A stretch of 64,000 nt of DNA, from NCBI RefSeq assembly GCF_023898315.1, contig NC_064614.1, positions 1,051,652,432 to 1,051,716,431 on the forward strand, in the 5' to 3' direction. Both the position numbers and the translations under genes were made by a program. Below the pieces are notes generated by a model. That model searched no databases, had not been told where the DNA came from, and worked only from the letters and a program-made list of their open reading frames with translations. Positions 24,001 to 34,400 of this stretch are shown here, in pieces; position 1 is the first letter of the stretch; each line of letters opens with the position of its first letter. The stretch comes from Schistocerca nitens. Its lineage: Eukaryota > Arthropoda > Insecta > Orthoptera > Acrididae.

Positions 24001-24893
24001 TTGTTATGTTCTTTAATGATGTATTTTGTACCTTTGTAATTGTATTCTTATGTTATAAAATTGTAATTGACACCAGTTCATCATATTATTAACTTGTAAG
24101 TTCCATTTCACTGCACACATTTCAGTTGGTCATAGTATATGGACAATATGTGAGAAGTAGGGACTGTTAGTGTTTGCACGTGTATTAATAATTCAGCAAG
24201 GGACTGGATAACAGCATTGCTGGTTCTAAGGACAATTCCAAAAACTTTGTGAGTGCACAAGTGGTGGTTTATGGACATGCTATATTGTCCACAAGACTCT
24301 TCAATGGTGATTGTGCACCTGCACAGTCACAACAGATGGCTGCTGGCCATTTCTACAAGGACTACAGTGGGTCTACACCTTTGCTGACTCACCAGTACCA
24401 TTATTTCTACAAGGACTGCAGTGGGTCTGCACCTCTGGTGGCCCACCAGTTCCGTAATCTGTACCAGGACTACAGTGGGTCTGCTCTGTGATGACCTACC
24501 TACCAATATTCTTCAAAACGTCGAATGACTCTGCTGTGGGTTTGCTCTGTTGTGGCCCATTACCTGTCAGCATGTCAAGAGTCAGTACTGTCTTTCCGTT
24601 GGAAGGACAACACTACTTCTTCAAGACTGCATGGAAATCCACTACTTCTGTGTGCAATTTCTTTTACTAATGAGACTTTGTGAAAAAAAACTGTAATTAC
24701 TATTATGATGAATGATCAGAACTATCTTTATGGACTGTGAGAAAATTTTAGCTTTTGACCAACATTGTATCAATAAGTGTGTGCATTTGATTTCTTTGTT
24801 ATTTTAATTACGATTATGAAAAATTTTAACAAATATGTATTGCCCAGTGCCCAAAACAATTTGTAAAATTTTTTGTGGGGAGCATGGGGGCTA
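21089..24893 (+). other. Long non-coding 3' part of the LTR element
   Basis: 3.8 kb of AT-rich DNA between the integrase scar and the 3' LTR without a recognisable pol or env domain. It contains a small repeat-bearing open frame at 24249-24491. It may be a decayed env region or captured sequence. Confidence 0.6.
24351..24512 (+). repeat. Three 54-bp tandem repeats (18 codons each)
   Basis: Units start near 24351, 24405 and 24459. In the open frame at 24249-24491 (80 codons) they encode variants of FYKDYSGSTPLLTHQY, the third cut short. The length is a multiple of three and the frame is kept. Whether the frame is expressed is unknown. Confidence 0.75.
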
Positions 24894-25437
24894 TGTAAGT
24901 AGGCTGTTTAGGTTTTTTTATTGGTAACGCCACCTCTGTATAAAAATCACTGGCTGTGCTGTGTGCAGTCTGTGTCTAGTTTGCATTATTGTCTGCCATT
25001 GTAGTGTTAGGCAGCTGGCTGTGAACAGCGCGCAGCGTTGCGCAGTTGGAGGTGAGCCGCCAGCAGTGGTGGATGTGGGGAGAGAGATGGCGGAGTTTTG
25101 TAATTTGTCATGAACTGGTATATATATTATGACTATTAAGGTAAATACATTGTTTGTTCTCTATTAAAATCTTTCATTTGCTAACTATGCCTATCAGTAG
25201 TTAGTGCCTTCCGTAGTTTGAATCTTTTATTTAGCTGGCAGTAGTGGCGCTTGCTGTACTGCAGTAGTTCGAGTAACGAAGATTTTTGTGAGGTAAGCGA
25301 TTTGTGAAATGCATAGGTTAATGTTAGTCATGGCCATTCTTTTGTAGGGATTTCTGAAAGTCAGATTGCGTTGCGCTAAAAATATTGTGTGTCAGTTTAA
25401 GCACAGTCTTGTATAATTGTAAAAAGGGGATGTTTCA
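24894..25437 (+). repeat. 3' LTR (544 bp)
   Basis: Pair of the 5' LTR, same length, about 98.9% identical by eye. It is followed by TATT and the resumed LINE sequence. Confidence 0.95.
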
Positions 25438-27675
25438 TATTGACTAGGAGGCTGGTTGAAATACACTAGAAGAATGCTAGGTAGCTTTGAGAGATGAAAT
25501 AGTGAAGGCAGCAGAGGATCAAGTAGATAAAAAGACGAGGGCTACTAGAAATCCCTGGGTAACAGAAAAGATATTGAATTTAATTGATAAAAGGAGAAAA
25601 TATAAAAATGCAGTAAATGAAGCAGGCAAAAAGGAATACAAACGTCCCAAAAACGAGCTCGACAGGAAGTGCAAAGTGGTTAGGCAGGGATGGCTAGAGC
25701 ACAAATGGAAGGCTGTACAGGTATATATCACTAGGTGTAAGATAGATACTGCCTACCGGAAAATTAAGGAGAACAAGTTGTACGAAATTCAAGAGCTCAG
25801 ATGGAAAACCAGTTCCGAGCAAAGATGGGAAGCAGAAAGATGGAAGGAGTATATAGAAGGCTTATACAAGGGCGATGTACTTGAGGGCAATATTATTGAA
25901 ATGGATGAGGAAATATATGAAAGTGAGATGGGAGATATGACACTGTATGAAGAATTTGACAGGGAACTGAAAGACCTAAGTCGAAACAAGGCTGCGAGAG
26001 TACACAACATTCCATTAAGATTACTGATATCCTCGGCGGAGCAAACCCTGACAAAACTCCACCATCTGGTGAGCAAGATGTTTGAGACAGGCGAAATACC
26101 CTCTGTCTTCAAGAAGAATACGTTAATTCCAACCCCAAAGGAAGCAAGTGTTGACAGCTGTGAAAATTAGCGAACCATCAGTTTAATAAGTCACGGCTGC
26201 AATATATTAAAAGTTTGGATTCCGTAGAAATGTTGAAATATGTAAGGCAATACTGACCCTACGACTCATCTTAGATTAAGCAAAGGCAAACCTACGTTCC
26301 TTGCATTTGTAAACTTAGAAAAGGCTTTTGAAAATGTTGACTATAATACTCTATTGCAAATTCTGAAGGTGGCAGGGGTCAAATACAGAGAGTGAAAGTC
26401 TATTTACAGTTTGTGCAGAAACCAGATGGTAGTTTTAAGAGACGAGGGGCACGAAAGGGATGCAGTGGTTGAGGAGGGAATGAGACAGGACTGTAGAATA
26501 TCCCCGATGTTCTTCAATCTGTAATTTGAGCCAGCAGTAGAGGAAACAAAGGAAAATTTCGGAGTAATAATTAAAATCCACGGAGAAGAAGTAAAAACTT
26601 TGAGGTCTGCCGATGACATTGCAATTCTGTCAGAGACAGCAAAGGACCTGGATGAGCAATTGACTGGAATGGGCAGTGTCTTGAAAGGAGGATATGAGAT
26701 GAACATCAACAAAAGCAAAATGAGGATAATAGAATGTAACGTAGTCGATTTAAATCTGGTGATGCTGAGGGACTTAGATTAGGAAATGAGACGCTTAAAG
26801 TAGTAGATGTGTTTTGGTACTTGGGGAGCAAAATAACTGATGATGGTCGAAGTAGAGAGGATATAAAATATAGATTGGCTATGGCAGGTAAAGCGTTTCT
26901 GAAGAAGAGAAATTTGCTAACATCGAGTATTATAGATATAGGTGTGAGGAAGTCATTTCAGAAAGTTCTTGTATGGAGTGTAGCCATGTGTAGAAGTGAA
27001 ACATGGACGATAAATAGTTTAGACAAGAAGAGAATAGAAGCTTCCGAAATGTGGTGCTATAGAATCATGCTGAAGATTAGATGGGTAGACGTCGTAATTG
27101 ATGAGGAGGTGCTGAACAGAATTTGGGAGAAGAGGAATTTGTGGCACAACTTGACTAGAAGGAGGGATCGGTTGGTAGAACACGTTCTGAGGCGTCAAGG
27201 CATCATCAATTTAGAACTGGAAGGAAGCGAGGTGAGTAAAAGTCGTAGAGGCATGCATACACTAAACAGATTCAGTAGCTACTCCGAGATGAAGAAGAAT
27301 GGACAGGATAAAGAACCGTGGAGATTTGCATCAAACCAGTCTCTGGACTGAAAACCACAACAACAGTCTGCGTTTTATGAGCGACACTTACGAACGCCGT
27401 CGTCACTTACAGAGGGTGTTAAAATGTCTTCAGTATTTTGAGAGATGTTTTGATGGCCTAAAACAAGAAAAAAATGCCTGGTAAATATGATCTCTAACTG
27501 CATATCTTAAGAGCTCTGACCACCTATTCATCTTCGCTACTGTGAAGCACATATATTCTACTACAAGCTGTTTGCTATTATGAACGACCTACAAAATGCA
27601 GTAAGCAAATAAGGACACATTCTTTTTGTTGTCCATGGATACAGAAGACAGTTATCATCTGTAAGTAGTGTTACT

Positions 27676-27845
27676 TCAAATCAAAATGTTGAAATGTCAT
27701 CAGTCCCTAAGCTTACACACTACTTAACCTAAATTAACCTAAGGACAAACACACACACCCATGCCCGAGGGAGGACTCGAACCTCCGTTAGGACCACAGT
27801 CCCTAACAACAGCGCCCCTGACCGCTCGGCTAATCCCGCGCGGCC
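27676..27845 (-). mobile_element. SINE-C (third head type)
   Basis: Minus-strand copy whose head includes GGTTCGAGTCCTCCCTCGGG and whose body is a distant relative of the SINE-A body (shortened here). Target duplication AGTARTGTTACT at 27664-27675 and 27846-27857 with one mismatch. Confidence 0.88.
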
Positions 27846-27857
27846 AGTAATGTTACT

Positions 27858-29640
27858 ATAAATCGTATTCAGAGGTTGGGCAAGTGCAGAGACATTAGCT
27901 GTAGTATAATCAGCTTGTGTTTTGGTATGTTTGTGAAACGCTTTTACGTATCTCTGCACTTACCGGCATAATGTACACCGATTATTCCGCGCGGGAAATG
28001 GCAGACAGTCTTCTGTTAAGTTTTGATTTTCCAGACCATAACAGAAGAACATCTCTGTCATTTCCATTGTCGAATAACTGGCTTCCACTAAAGCGGTAAG
28101 AACAGAGATAAAATTACAATGTAAAAGCAGTAACAGCACTAAGAGAGGTTTACTGCATACTGTAAGCATGGAAAATAACAGAGGAATGTGTCGTAATTTG
28201 TTTGCTGCAGTACGTAGGTTATTCGTAATAGGAAAGGACTTTCAGTAGAAGAGATGTGTTTTTAGTTTGTCGCTACTAATACGTTTCAAAATATGGAACA
28301 CTTTCTTTAGCACTCCGTATAGCACCTCGGTTACAGCTTGCTGACAGGAGAAAGTCTCTGTTCAGCATCACAACAGATCCCAAAGAAGGGAAAACATATT
28401 TTCTATATGTTACTAATGCTAGGAAGACGCGTATGCTTATACACACATCAACTCAAAATGGCGCGTAAGTGCGCTATTGCTTTTCGAAATAGAACTGTGT
28501 TCTAACACTGCCTCAGGTTTTGTCAAAATGATGAACCCGATGGCAATGGTCGTGATGTTTACTCAAAATGTCACCTTCCACTCCGTCTGAAAGTAGAAAT
28601 TTTTTGTGCCGTGAATGAACGAATAGGAGTGCATGAGATCTCAAGAGGGTTTTTCTTTGTGATATCCAACGGAACGTACCTGATAAATACGCAGTTAAAC
28701 ATCATTAGCCTCATTCGTATGGTTTAAATCTAGCACATAAAATGTTCCAGCGGAGCACAGAAACATACCTGTAGTAAATTTCTGTCGATTGCCATTACTT
28801 AATACAGTTCGATTAAATTTCTCACGAACGAAGCACACGGTTCAAGTCCCAGAAACGGTAAAGAGGAAATATGTCGCAGCAAACAGTTAGCTGGTAATGA
28901 AACAAGCCTGAACTGTTTTGTGTCCAGATAGTACACTGCCGTCGCTATGCAGTTATATTAAGATATTCGACGAGAGTATTTGCAGAGCAGGCAGTACGTA
29001 GAGAAACCAATAAAGTAAGAATTGTTGAATTTCTTTACAATAAGGTCATCACATTATTTAGATTCTGAAAGGAGACTACGTGGCTTAGACAATGGGCAAT
29101 CTCGGAATTACAAAAACACTTCCATATATGAAAAGAAAAAGTTTCAACATTGCTGTTCACCAAAACTGTAAGGCGAAAAATGATGGCCAATAAAGAAATT
29201 TGTAGCTGTTTTGAGGGTATTCAAGGTTTGAAATCTAGTGCACAGAGGTGCCATCTCTAGGAGCATCATTGACTCTAGACTGGCTGGACATCGAACAGAG
29301 CTTGACTGATGGACGCAGGTATGTATTCCCATGCTGCTTCATATCTGTTCCATTGCTCAGCACTTATAAGAGCTAGCGAATGCTGGTGTCCCACGCTTTT
29401 GGCAACGTATGATAGCGTCGGTGGCCCCTGAGTCTGAGATGCGCAGTAGACAGTTGCGCAACTGGTCCATCAGCCCTCAGTCGCTTTCCACATTCCGTAC
29501 TGTGTGAAATACCGTCAGATTTGAGCGTTCCGTTGTATTTTATGTGAGCGAGACTACGAGTGACTGATTTCTGTGATATTCTGCGAATTTTCTCATTATC
29601 GCTGAAACATGTAGCAGGCACCAATCGGTTCATAACAGTA
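27858..29640. other. Unassigned DNA
   Basis: 1.8 kb with no recognisable gene or mobile element. Short open frames at 27917-28169 and 29144-29633 have no known motif. Confidence 0.4.
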
Positions 29641-29762
29641 CATGTTTTTCAAACGTGAGGCAGACTCAGGAGAGCTGAACTGCAAGGCTTCCAAGGCCTA
29701 GGAACACAATGTAGCGACGTGTGGCGGTATTGGTGAACGGACTGTAGGGCACATTCTGAAGG

Positions 29763-29964
29763 CCGGCCGAAGTGGCCGTGCGGTTAAAGGCGCTGCAGTC
29801 TGGAACCGCAAGACCGCTACGGTCGCAGGTTCGAATCCTGCCTCGGGCATGGATGTTTGTGATGTCCTTAGGTTAGTTAGGTTTAACTAGTTCTAAGTTC
29901 TAGGGGACTAATGACCTCAGAAGTTGAGTCCCATAGTGCTCAGAGCCATTTGAACCATTTGAAC
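29763..29964 (+). mobile_element. SINE-A
   Basis: Full head and body. The flanking repeat CACATTCTGAAGG (29750-29762 and 29965-29977) may share its last bases with the SINE start. It is inserted in the transposase relic. Confidence 0.93.
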
Positions 29965-30661
29965 CACATTCTGAAGGAGGCCTAGCTGTCTCAGCAGGCA
30001 ACCGGAAATGTAGAATTTCGGTCTCCGTGGAAGAAACGTAGCATGCCACAGCGCGTAACAGAAATCAACGACTTCGATTACAATGTTCTACATCGAAAGG
30101 ATTTAGAATTTTATGAAAGAGGCGAGTTTCCCAGTCAGCGAAACTGCTCACTGCAATGCGTGAAGCTACTGGTTTCGATGGAAGTGCAAGGACAATGCAA
30201 CTAACGTTTAAGTCATCGGATTTAAATATAGCAGGAGGAAATTTTTAAAGGGGCGTAGTGGTATTGCTAATGCTAGGATGGCATTTCATAGATCAGTGCA
30301 CGAAGTCAGCTCAAAAGAAACGTCGGCTGTGTATTACTTGGACGAATAGAAATTTTATTGGGAAAACAACAGAGGTACAACGAGGCCTGAAAGTCACAAT
30401 AAGAAAAGAAGGTCGTCTGATAATATGCCACGACGGTTCCGCAGCTACTGGATTTCCGCCCCAAAGTAAACCTGTATTCCGATCAAAATCGAAAACCAGC
30501 TGTGACTACCATTCTGCAATGAATGGAGAAACATTTCGAAAATAGTTTTAGAATCATCTGTTTCCTTATTTGCATCCATGTTCTGTCACCGTCGTGGACT
30601 ATACAAGCGATCACTCTGTTATTCTCGACAAGTCTCATGGTACAAACACAGGAGCAAGTAA

Positions 30662-30858
30662 CAAATAAATGTCGAATGCCTGGGGCCTCCCGTCGGGTAG
30701 ACCGTTCGCCGGGTGCAAGTTTGTCGATTTGACGCCACTTCGGCGACTGGCGCGTCGATGGGGATGAGGAGGAAATCTCCGACTCAGCCGAGAATTGAAA
30801 CCGGGCTCTTCGGATTGACATTCTGTCGCGCTGACCACTCAGCTTTTGGGGGCGGACA
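30662..30858 (-). mobile_element. SINE-D (different tRNA-like head and body)
   Basis: On the minus strand a tRNA-like head starts near 30848 (GCTGAGTGGTCAGCGCGAC) with B-box-like GGTTTCAATTCTC. It is followed by a body reading CCATCGACGCGCCAGTCGCC and ending CGACATTTATTTG. Target duplication GAGCAAGTAA at 30652-30661 and 30859-30868. The body appears internally shortened compared with the form I recall. Confidence 0.85.
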
Positions 30859-31442
30859 GAGCAAGTAATAGTCTTTCATGATTGTAAAGTAATAATAATA
30901 CACGACATACTGAAATCACTAACAGGAAGGAGTTGTAGCGCTTTAAGATTTCAAAGGGCAACGGTAAAAATACGAAATTGATTTTATAGCAACATGGTCA
31001 CGGTGTGGATACAGGTGGAAGAGATAAGTGGCAGAAAAAAATACTACGGTAAAATAGCTCACATTGAAAGGCTGACCATGAAGCAATAGAAAAAGTCAGC
31101 GTTACTGGTTGGAGACTGTTTCGTACGTCACGCTGATAAACTGGAAGAAAAATATTGCTGGGAAAAAGTTGATAAAGACGAAATTATGTATGCGTTAATC
31201 GTCAATCTGGCGTCCATTCCATAGGCTCCATTTTCGAAGGCAGTGACAGTGAAACATCTGAAGAAAAAGGTTTGTGAATGGAATATATATTTATTTTGTA
31301 ATTTTCATGGAACATTTACTTTCTCTACATATATAGAAACTAGCCCAGAGCATAGTGTGTTCCGAAAAGGATATTGTATTTTCCCGATCTTGGTATTCTG
31401 ACAACAATATAACGTAGTTTAAAATGCTGTTCATCCTACCGT

Positions 31443-31638
31443 AGCCGGACGTGGTGGCCGAGCGGTTCTAGGCGCTTCAGTCCGGAACCGCACTACTGCT
31501 ACGGTCGCAGGTTCGAATCCTGCCTCGGACATGGATGTGTGTGATGTCCTTAGGTTAGTTAGGTTTAAGTAGTTCTAAGTTCTAGGGGACTCATGACCTC
31601 AGATGTTAAGTCCCATACTGCTCAGAGACATTTGAACG
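31443..31638 (+). mobile_element. SINE-A
   Basis: Head and body present. Target duplication ATCCTACCGT at 31433-31442 and 31639-31648. Confidence 0.93.
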
Positions 31639-31929
31639 ATCCTACCGTGGATATTTCGTATTTGAAAATTTTGCCGTTTTGTTAATATAGTAAGAGGCAA
31701 CAGAAGGTTTAACCTATTCTTTAAGGTACAATTTGCTATAGAATCCATTCTGCAGTGGGAAAATCTGTATCACTGGTTTTTCTACATGTCATTATGACTG
31801 GGAAAGATTGAATACAAAATCAGTTCTGTAACACATATCTCATACTTATTCGGTACGCTAAATAAAATTATCACGAAACGGTTTCCTGCACACAGTGAAT
31901 CACACCGTAGCAAGGTAGGTTAAACTTCC

Positions 31930-32580
31930 GCTATTGAAGCTGTTTGTAACGTAGCTGCTATCAATGCACTTTCAGCCTAACTGCCAACGCATCATTCCCT
32001 GTGAGAGGAGCGGCCACAAGGTGTTAACACTGTCACCGACCATAGGTGTTTTTAATAAGTGATAGATTTGCAGTCCGTGTTGGCCGGGACTGTAATCTAA
32101 AACGCTATGTATTGGCGACATGAGCAAGATGCCTTTTGTGTTCACGTATTCAAAGATGTAACAACGGTTAGGCAAAAACCATAGGCTGTAACACGTCATA
32201 AATGTAACACCTGATGTCCAAATTACCGGTTAAGCGTACTATTCATGATAGTGTTACGAATCCACGGCACCTCATGACGATGATCAGTGCCTTGGAGAAT
32301 TCTCACACAAATACCCCACCACGATTCTGTCCAGAGAAGCGTGATCCATCTGAGAAAACGACGTGGCGTTACTTGTCGCGCGCAGTGCTGTTGTGCACAC
32401 CACGGTTGCGGGCTTGTCTCCTCTGTGCGTTCCCCCAACAATGGTTGGCGTGCTGTCACTCTAAATAGCGCTCCAACGGTCGTGGCACTGTCTGTGTACC
32501 TCTGTTGGCTCAAAGTACCTCACATACCTGTGCGACCCTGCAGGATGTCCTTTAGTGTACAACTTGCATGGCACCGCTGA
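31930..32580 (-). pseudogene. Degraded Tc1-like transposase relic
   Basis: The minus strand reads HVVFSDGSRF near 32345-32380, matching the first catalytic motif VVFSDESRF with Glu changed to Gly. Further left, near 32030-32080, is a block equivalent to SPDLSPIENVW, decayed to TANLSLIKNTYG. The order fits a Tc1/mariner core with many breaks. No terminal repeats were identified and the borders are approximate. Confidence 0.5.
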
Positions 32581-32644
32581 GATCGCTGTCTGCTATATGT
32601 TTCATTTAGTAATATTTTTATTTATAAATTGTAAAGCACAGCAA

Positions 32645-32842
32645 GCAGTCCTTCTTTTTACAGGTTTTATTAAGCAAATACTGATTTCGGCTAGTATTCA
32701 AAGAACTGTGACTGATTCCCGAAGAAGAGGGAACTAACAAACATCGAGATTAGAAAATAGTGATAATGGCTAGGCACTAGCCGAAATCAGTTTGCGTAAT
32801 AAAGCCTGCAAAACATAGGACGACTGACTGCTGCGCTCTATA
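32645..32842. repeat. Foldback inverted repeat
   Basis: Arms at about 32645-32695 and 32775-32842 are imperfect reverse complements with a shared core CTGATTTCGGCTAGT / ACTAGCCGAAATCAG. The loop is about 80 bases with no coding capacity. It is a different family from the foldback at 3518. Confidence 0.72.
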
Positions 32843-33256
32843 ATTTCTAAGTCACATAACAGTCGTTGAGTGTACCCACTTTCCGAATGGAAGGCAACCT
32901 GATAATACTTTAACGTTCTTTTTCCTGATGATTAGCCTGGTGACTATGCACAACAGCACAGCTCCCAGCACGTGAAGAAGTCGACTGGGCCTGTCGTCCA
33001 AATTGTGTGCACAATATGGAATCAATCAGTCGGCTAAACACCAGTAAATTACCATTAAATTATTACAGAACGAGACGTGTTAGAGAGAAAGGGGATCAAA
33101 TTTATTTAACGGTATGTTATATTCTCTGAAACTGTAAATTACTTAATCTATAGTTATTGTAACAGTCTCTGCTGCGTATTGACACATTGGATTACGTTCA
33201 TAGTGTGATTTAAGACGAGCTGTGAAAAATCAAACGTTTTTGTAAAATAATTCAGT
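32843..33256. other. Unassigned DNA
   Basis: Nothing recognised. Confidence 0.4.
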
Positions 33257-33258
33257 TA

Positions 33259-33459
33259 CACTCTGTGATTAAAAATATCCGGACACACCCAAAAGCATAC
33301 GTTTTTCATATTAGGTGCATTGTGCTGCCACCTACTGCCAGGTACTCCATATCAGCGACCTCAGTAGTCATTAGACATCGTGAGAGAGCAGAATGGTGTG
33401 CTCCACGGAACTGACAGACTTCGAACGTGGTCAGGTCACTGGGTGTCACTTCTGTCATA
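33259..33459 (+). mobile_element. 5' part of a second Tc1-like family
   Basis: After a TA (33257-33258) comes an end reading CACTCTGTGATTAAAAATAT followed by CCGGACACACCC. A leader then opens into a transposase N-terminus at 33393: MVCSTELTDFERGQVTGCH. It is interrupted at a TA (33458-33459) by the Tc1 copy that follows, and its remainder is not found downstream. Confidence 0.75.
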
Positions 33460-34400
33460 CACTCCTGGAAATGGAAAAAAAGAACACATTGACACCGGTG
33501 TGTCAGACCCACCATACTTGCTCCGGACACTGCGAGAGGGCTGTACAAGCAATGATCACACGCACGGCACAGCGGACACACCAGGAACCGCGGTGTTGGC
33601 CGTCGAATGGCGCTAGCTGCGCAGCATTTGTGCACCGCCGCCGTCAGTGTCAGCCAGTTTGCCGTGGCATACGGAGCTCCATCGCAGTCTTTAACACTGG
33701 TAGCATGCCGCGACAGCGTGGACGTGAACCGTATGTGCAGTTGACGGACTTTGAGCGAGGGCGTATAGTGGGCATGCGGGAGGCCGGGTGGACGTACCGC
33801 CGAATTGCTCAACACGTGGGGCGTGAGGTCTCCACAGTACATCGATGTTGTCGCCAGTGGTCGGCGGAAGGTGCACGTGCCCGTCGACCTGGGACCGGAC
33901 CGCAGCGACGCACGGATGCACGCCAATACCGTAGGATCCTACGCAGTGCCGTAGGGGACCGCACCGCCACTTTCCAGCAAATTAGGGACACTGTTGCTCC
34001 TGGGGTATCGGCGAGGACCATTCGCAACCGTCTCCATGAAGCTGGGCTACGGTCCCGCACACCGTTAGGCCGTCTTCCGCTCACGCCCCAACATTGTGCA
34101 GCCCGCCTCCAGAGGTGTCGCGACAGGCGTGAATGGAGGGACGAATGGAGACGTGTCGTCTTCAGCGATGAGAGTCGCTTCTGCCTTGGTGCCAATGATG
34201 GTCGTATGCGTGTTTGGCGCCGTGCAGGTGAGCGCCACAACCAGGACTGCATACGACCGAGGCACACAGGGCCAACACCCGGCATCATGGTGTGGGGAGC
34301 GATCTCCTACACTGGCCGTACACCACTGGTGATCGTCGAGGGGACACTGAATAGTGCACGGTACATCCAAACCGTCATCGAAATAGTGCATAAGCCGTAA
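33393..34400 (+). pseudogene. Chimeric open frame: two different Tc1-like elements joined in frame
   Basis: A 335-codon open frame. Residues 1-23 or so (MVCSTELTDFERGQVTGCHF) come from the outer Tc1-like family. The following residues are translated inverted-repeat and leader sequence of the inner element. From the inner MPRQRG start (33705) the sequence is the N-terminal DNA-binding region and first half of the catalytic core, including VVFSDESRF. After RYIQTVIE it runs five residues into flanking DNA and stops. Catalytic residues two and three are missing. If expressed it could at most bind transposon ends; nothing shows it is expressed. Confidence 0.8.
33460..34382 (+). mobile_element. Truncated second copy of the 13-kb Tc1 family
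   Basis: Begins with the family inverted end CACTCCTGGAAATGGAAAAA after a TA. It is near identical to the reverse complement of 14413-13490 and stops abruptly at about 34382, losing the second Asp and the Glu of the catalytic triad and the far inverted end. It cannot encode an active transposase. Confidence 0.93.

Larger units (their letters stand above)
17749..25437 (+). mobile_element. Non-autonomous gypsy-like LTR retrotransposon (gag-only)
   Basis: Two directly repeated LTRs of 544 bp (17749-18292 and 24894-25437) begin TGTAAG and end TTTCA, flanked by the 4-bp target duplication TATT (17745-17748 and 25438-25441). The 6.6-kb interior holds a gag-like region (18569-20895). Directly after it comes a short stretch resembling only the C-terminal end of an integrase (about 20990-21088), then 3.8 kb with no recognisable pol or env. 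Protease, reverse transcriptase, RNase H and the integrase core are absent. A purine-rich stretch just before the 3' LTR (GTGGGGAGCATGGGGGC, 24876-24892) is a plausible polypurine tract. No canonical TGG-starting primer site follows the 5' LTR. Confidence 0.92.
16585..27351 (+). pseudogene. LINE copy 2 endonuclease / reverse transcriptase, disrupted and split
   Basis: The endonuclease begins MMAFSKVKYSSDKIV at 16585 with a CNVRSLNW block, and its frame stops at 16896. Later endonuclease sequence runs to 17748 with shifts. After the LTR element the domain between endonuclease and RT continues at 25487-26170. An LEKAFENVDYN block is near 26310. The catalytic box near 26608 reads SADD in place of FADD. 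The C-terminal SETWTINSLDKKRIEASEMW block is at 26809-27351. Multiple stops, a changed catalytic context and two insertions show it is non-functional. Confidence 0.88.
16286..27366 (+). mobile_element. RTE-like LINE, copy 2, split by a SINE and an LTR retrotransposon
   Basis: Same family as copy 1, on the plus strand. The leader starts near 16286 (ACCTTGCCGTTGGTGGGGAG), the endonuclease start is at 16585 and the tail CCACAACAACAG ends near 27366. The LINE continues to 17364, resumes at 17568 after a SINE-B, is cut at 17748 by a 7.7-kb LTR element, and resumes at 25438. Removing both insertions gives a continuous LINE of about 3.2 kb colinear with copy 1. No clear LINE target duplication was found. 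The 3' tail has only two CAA units. Confidence 0.92.
29640..31290 (+). pseudogene. Degraded DDE-superfamily transposase (DDE_3-like), carrying two SINEs
   Basis: Scattered plus-strand blocks match a DDE endonuclease family known in insect genomes. An N-terminal region near 29990-30120 has SPWKKRSMPQRV then DFDYNVLHRKDLEFY. Near 30330-30540 is RGLKVTIRKEGRLIICHDGSAATGF in pieces, then YHSAMNGETF. Near 30590 is VVDYTSDHSV, where a catalytic VMDNASYHS would be expected. A C-terminal VRHADKLEEKY block lies near 31115-31150. Many stops and shifts show it is dead. SINEs are inserted at 29763 and 30662. The assignment is by motif recall; no terminal repeats were found. Confidence 0.6.

Noticed and set aside
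21089..24893. A hidden env or pol in the LTR element
   Set aside because: No catalytic YXDD-type, DDE, aspartic protease or membrane-glycoprotein pattern could be found in any frame.
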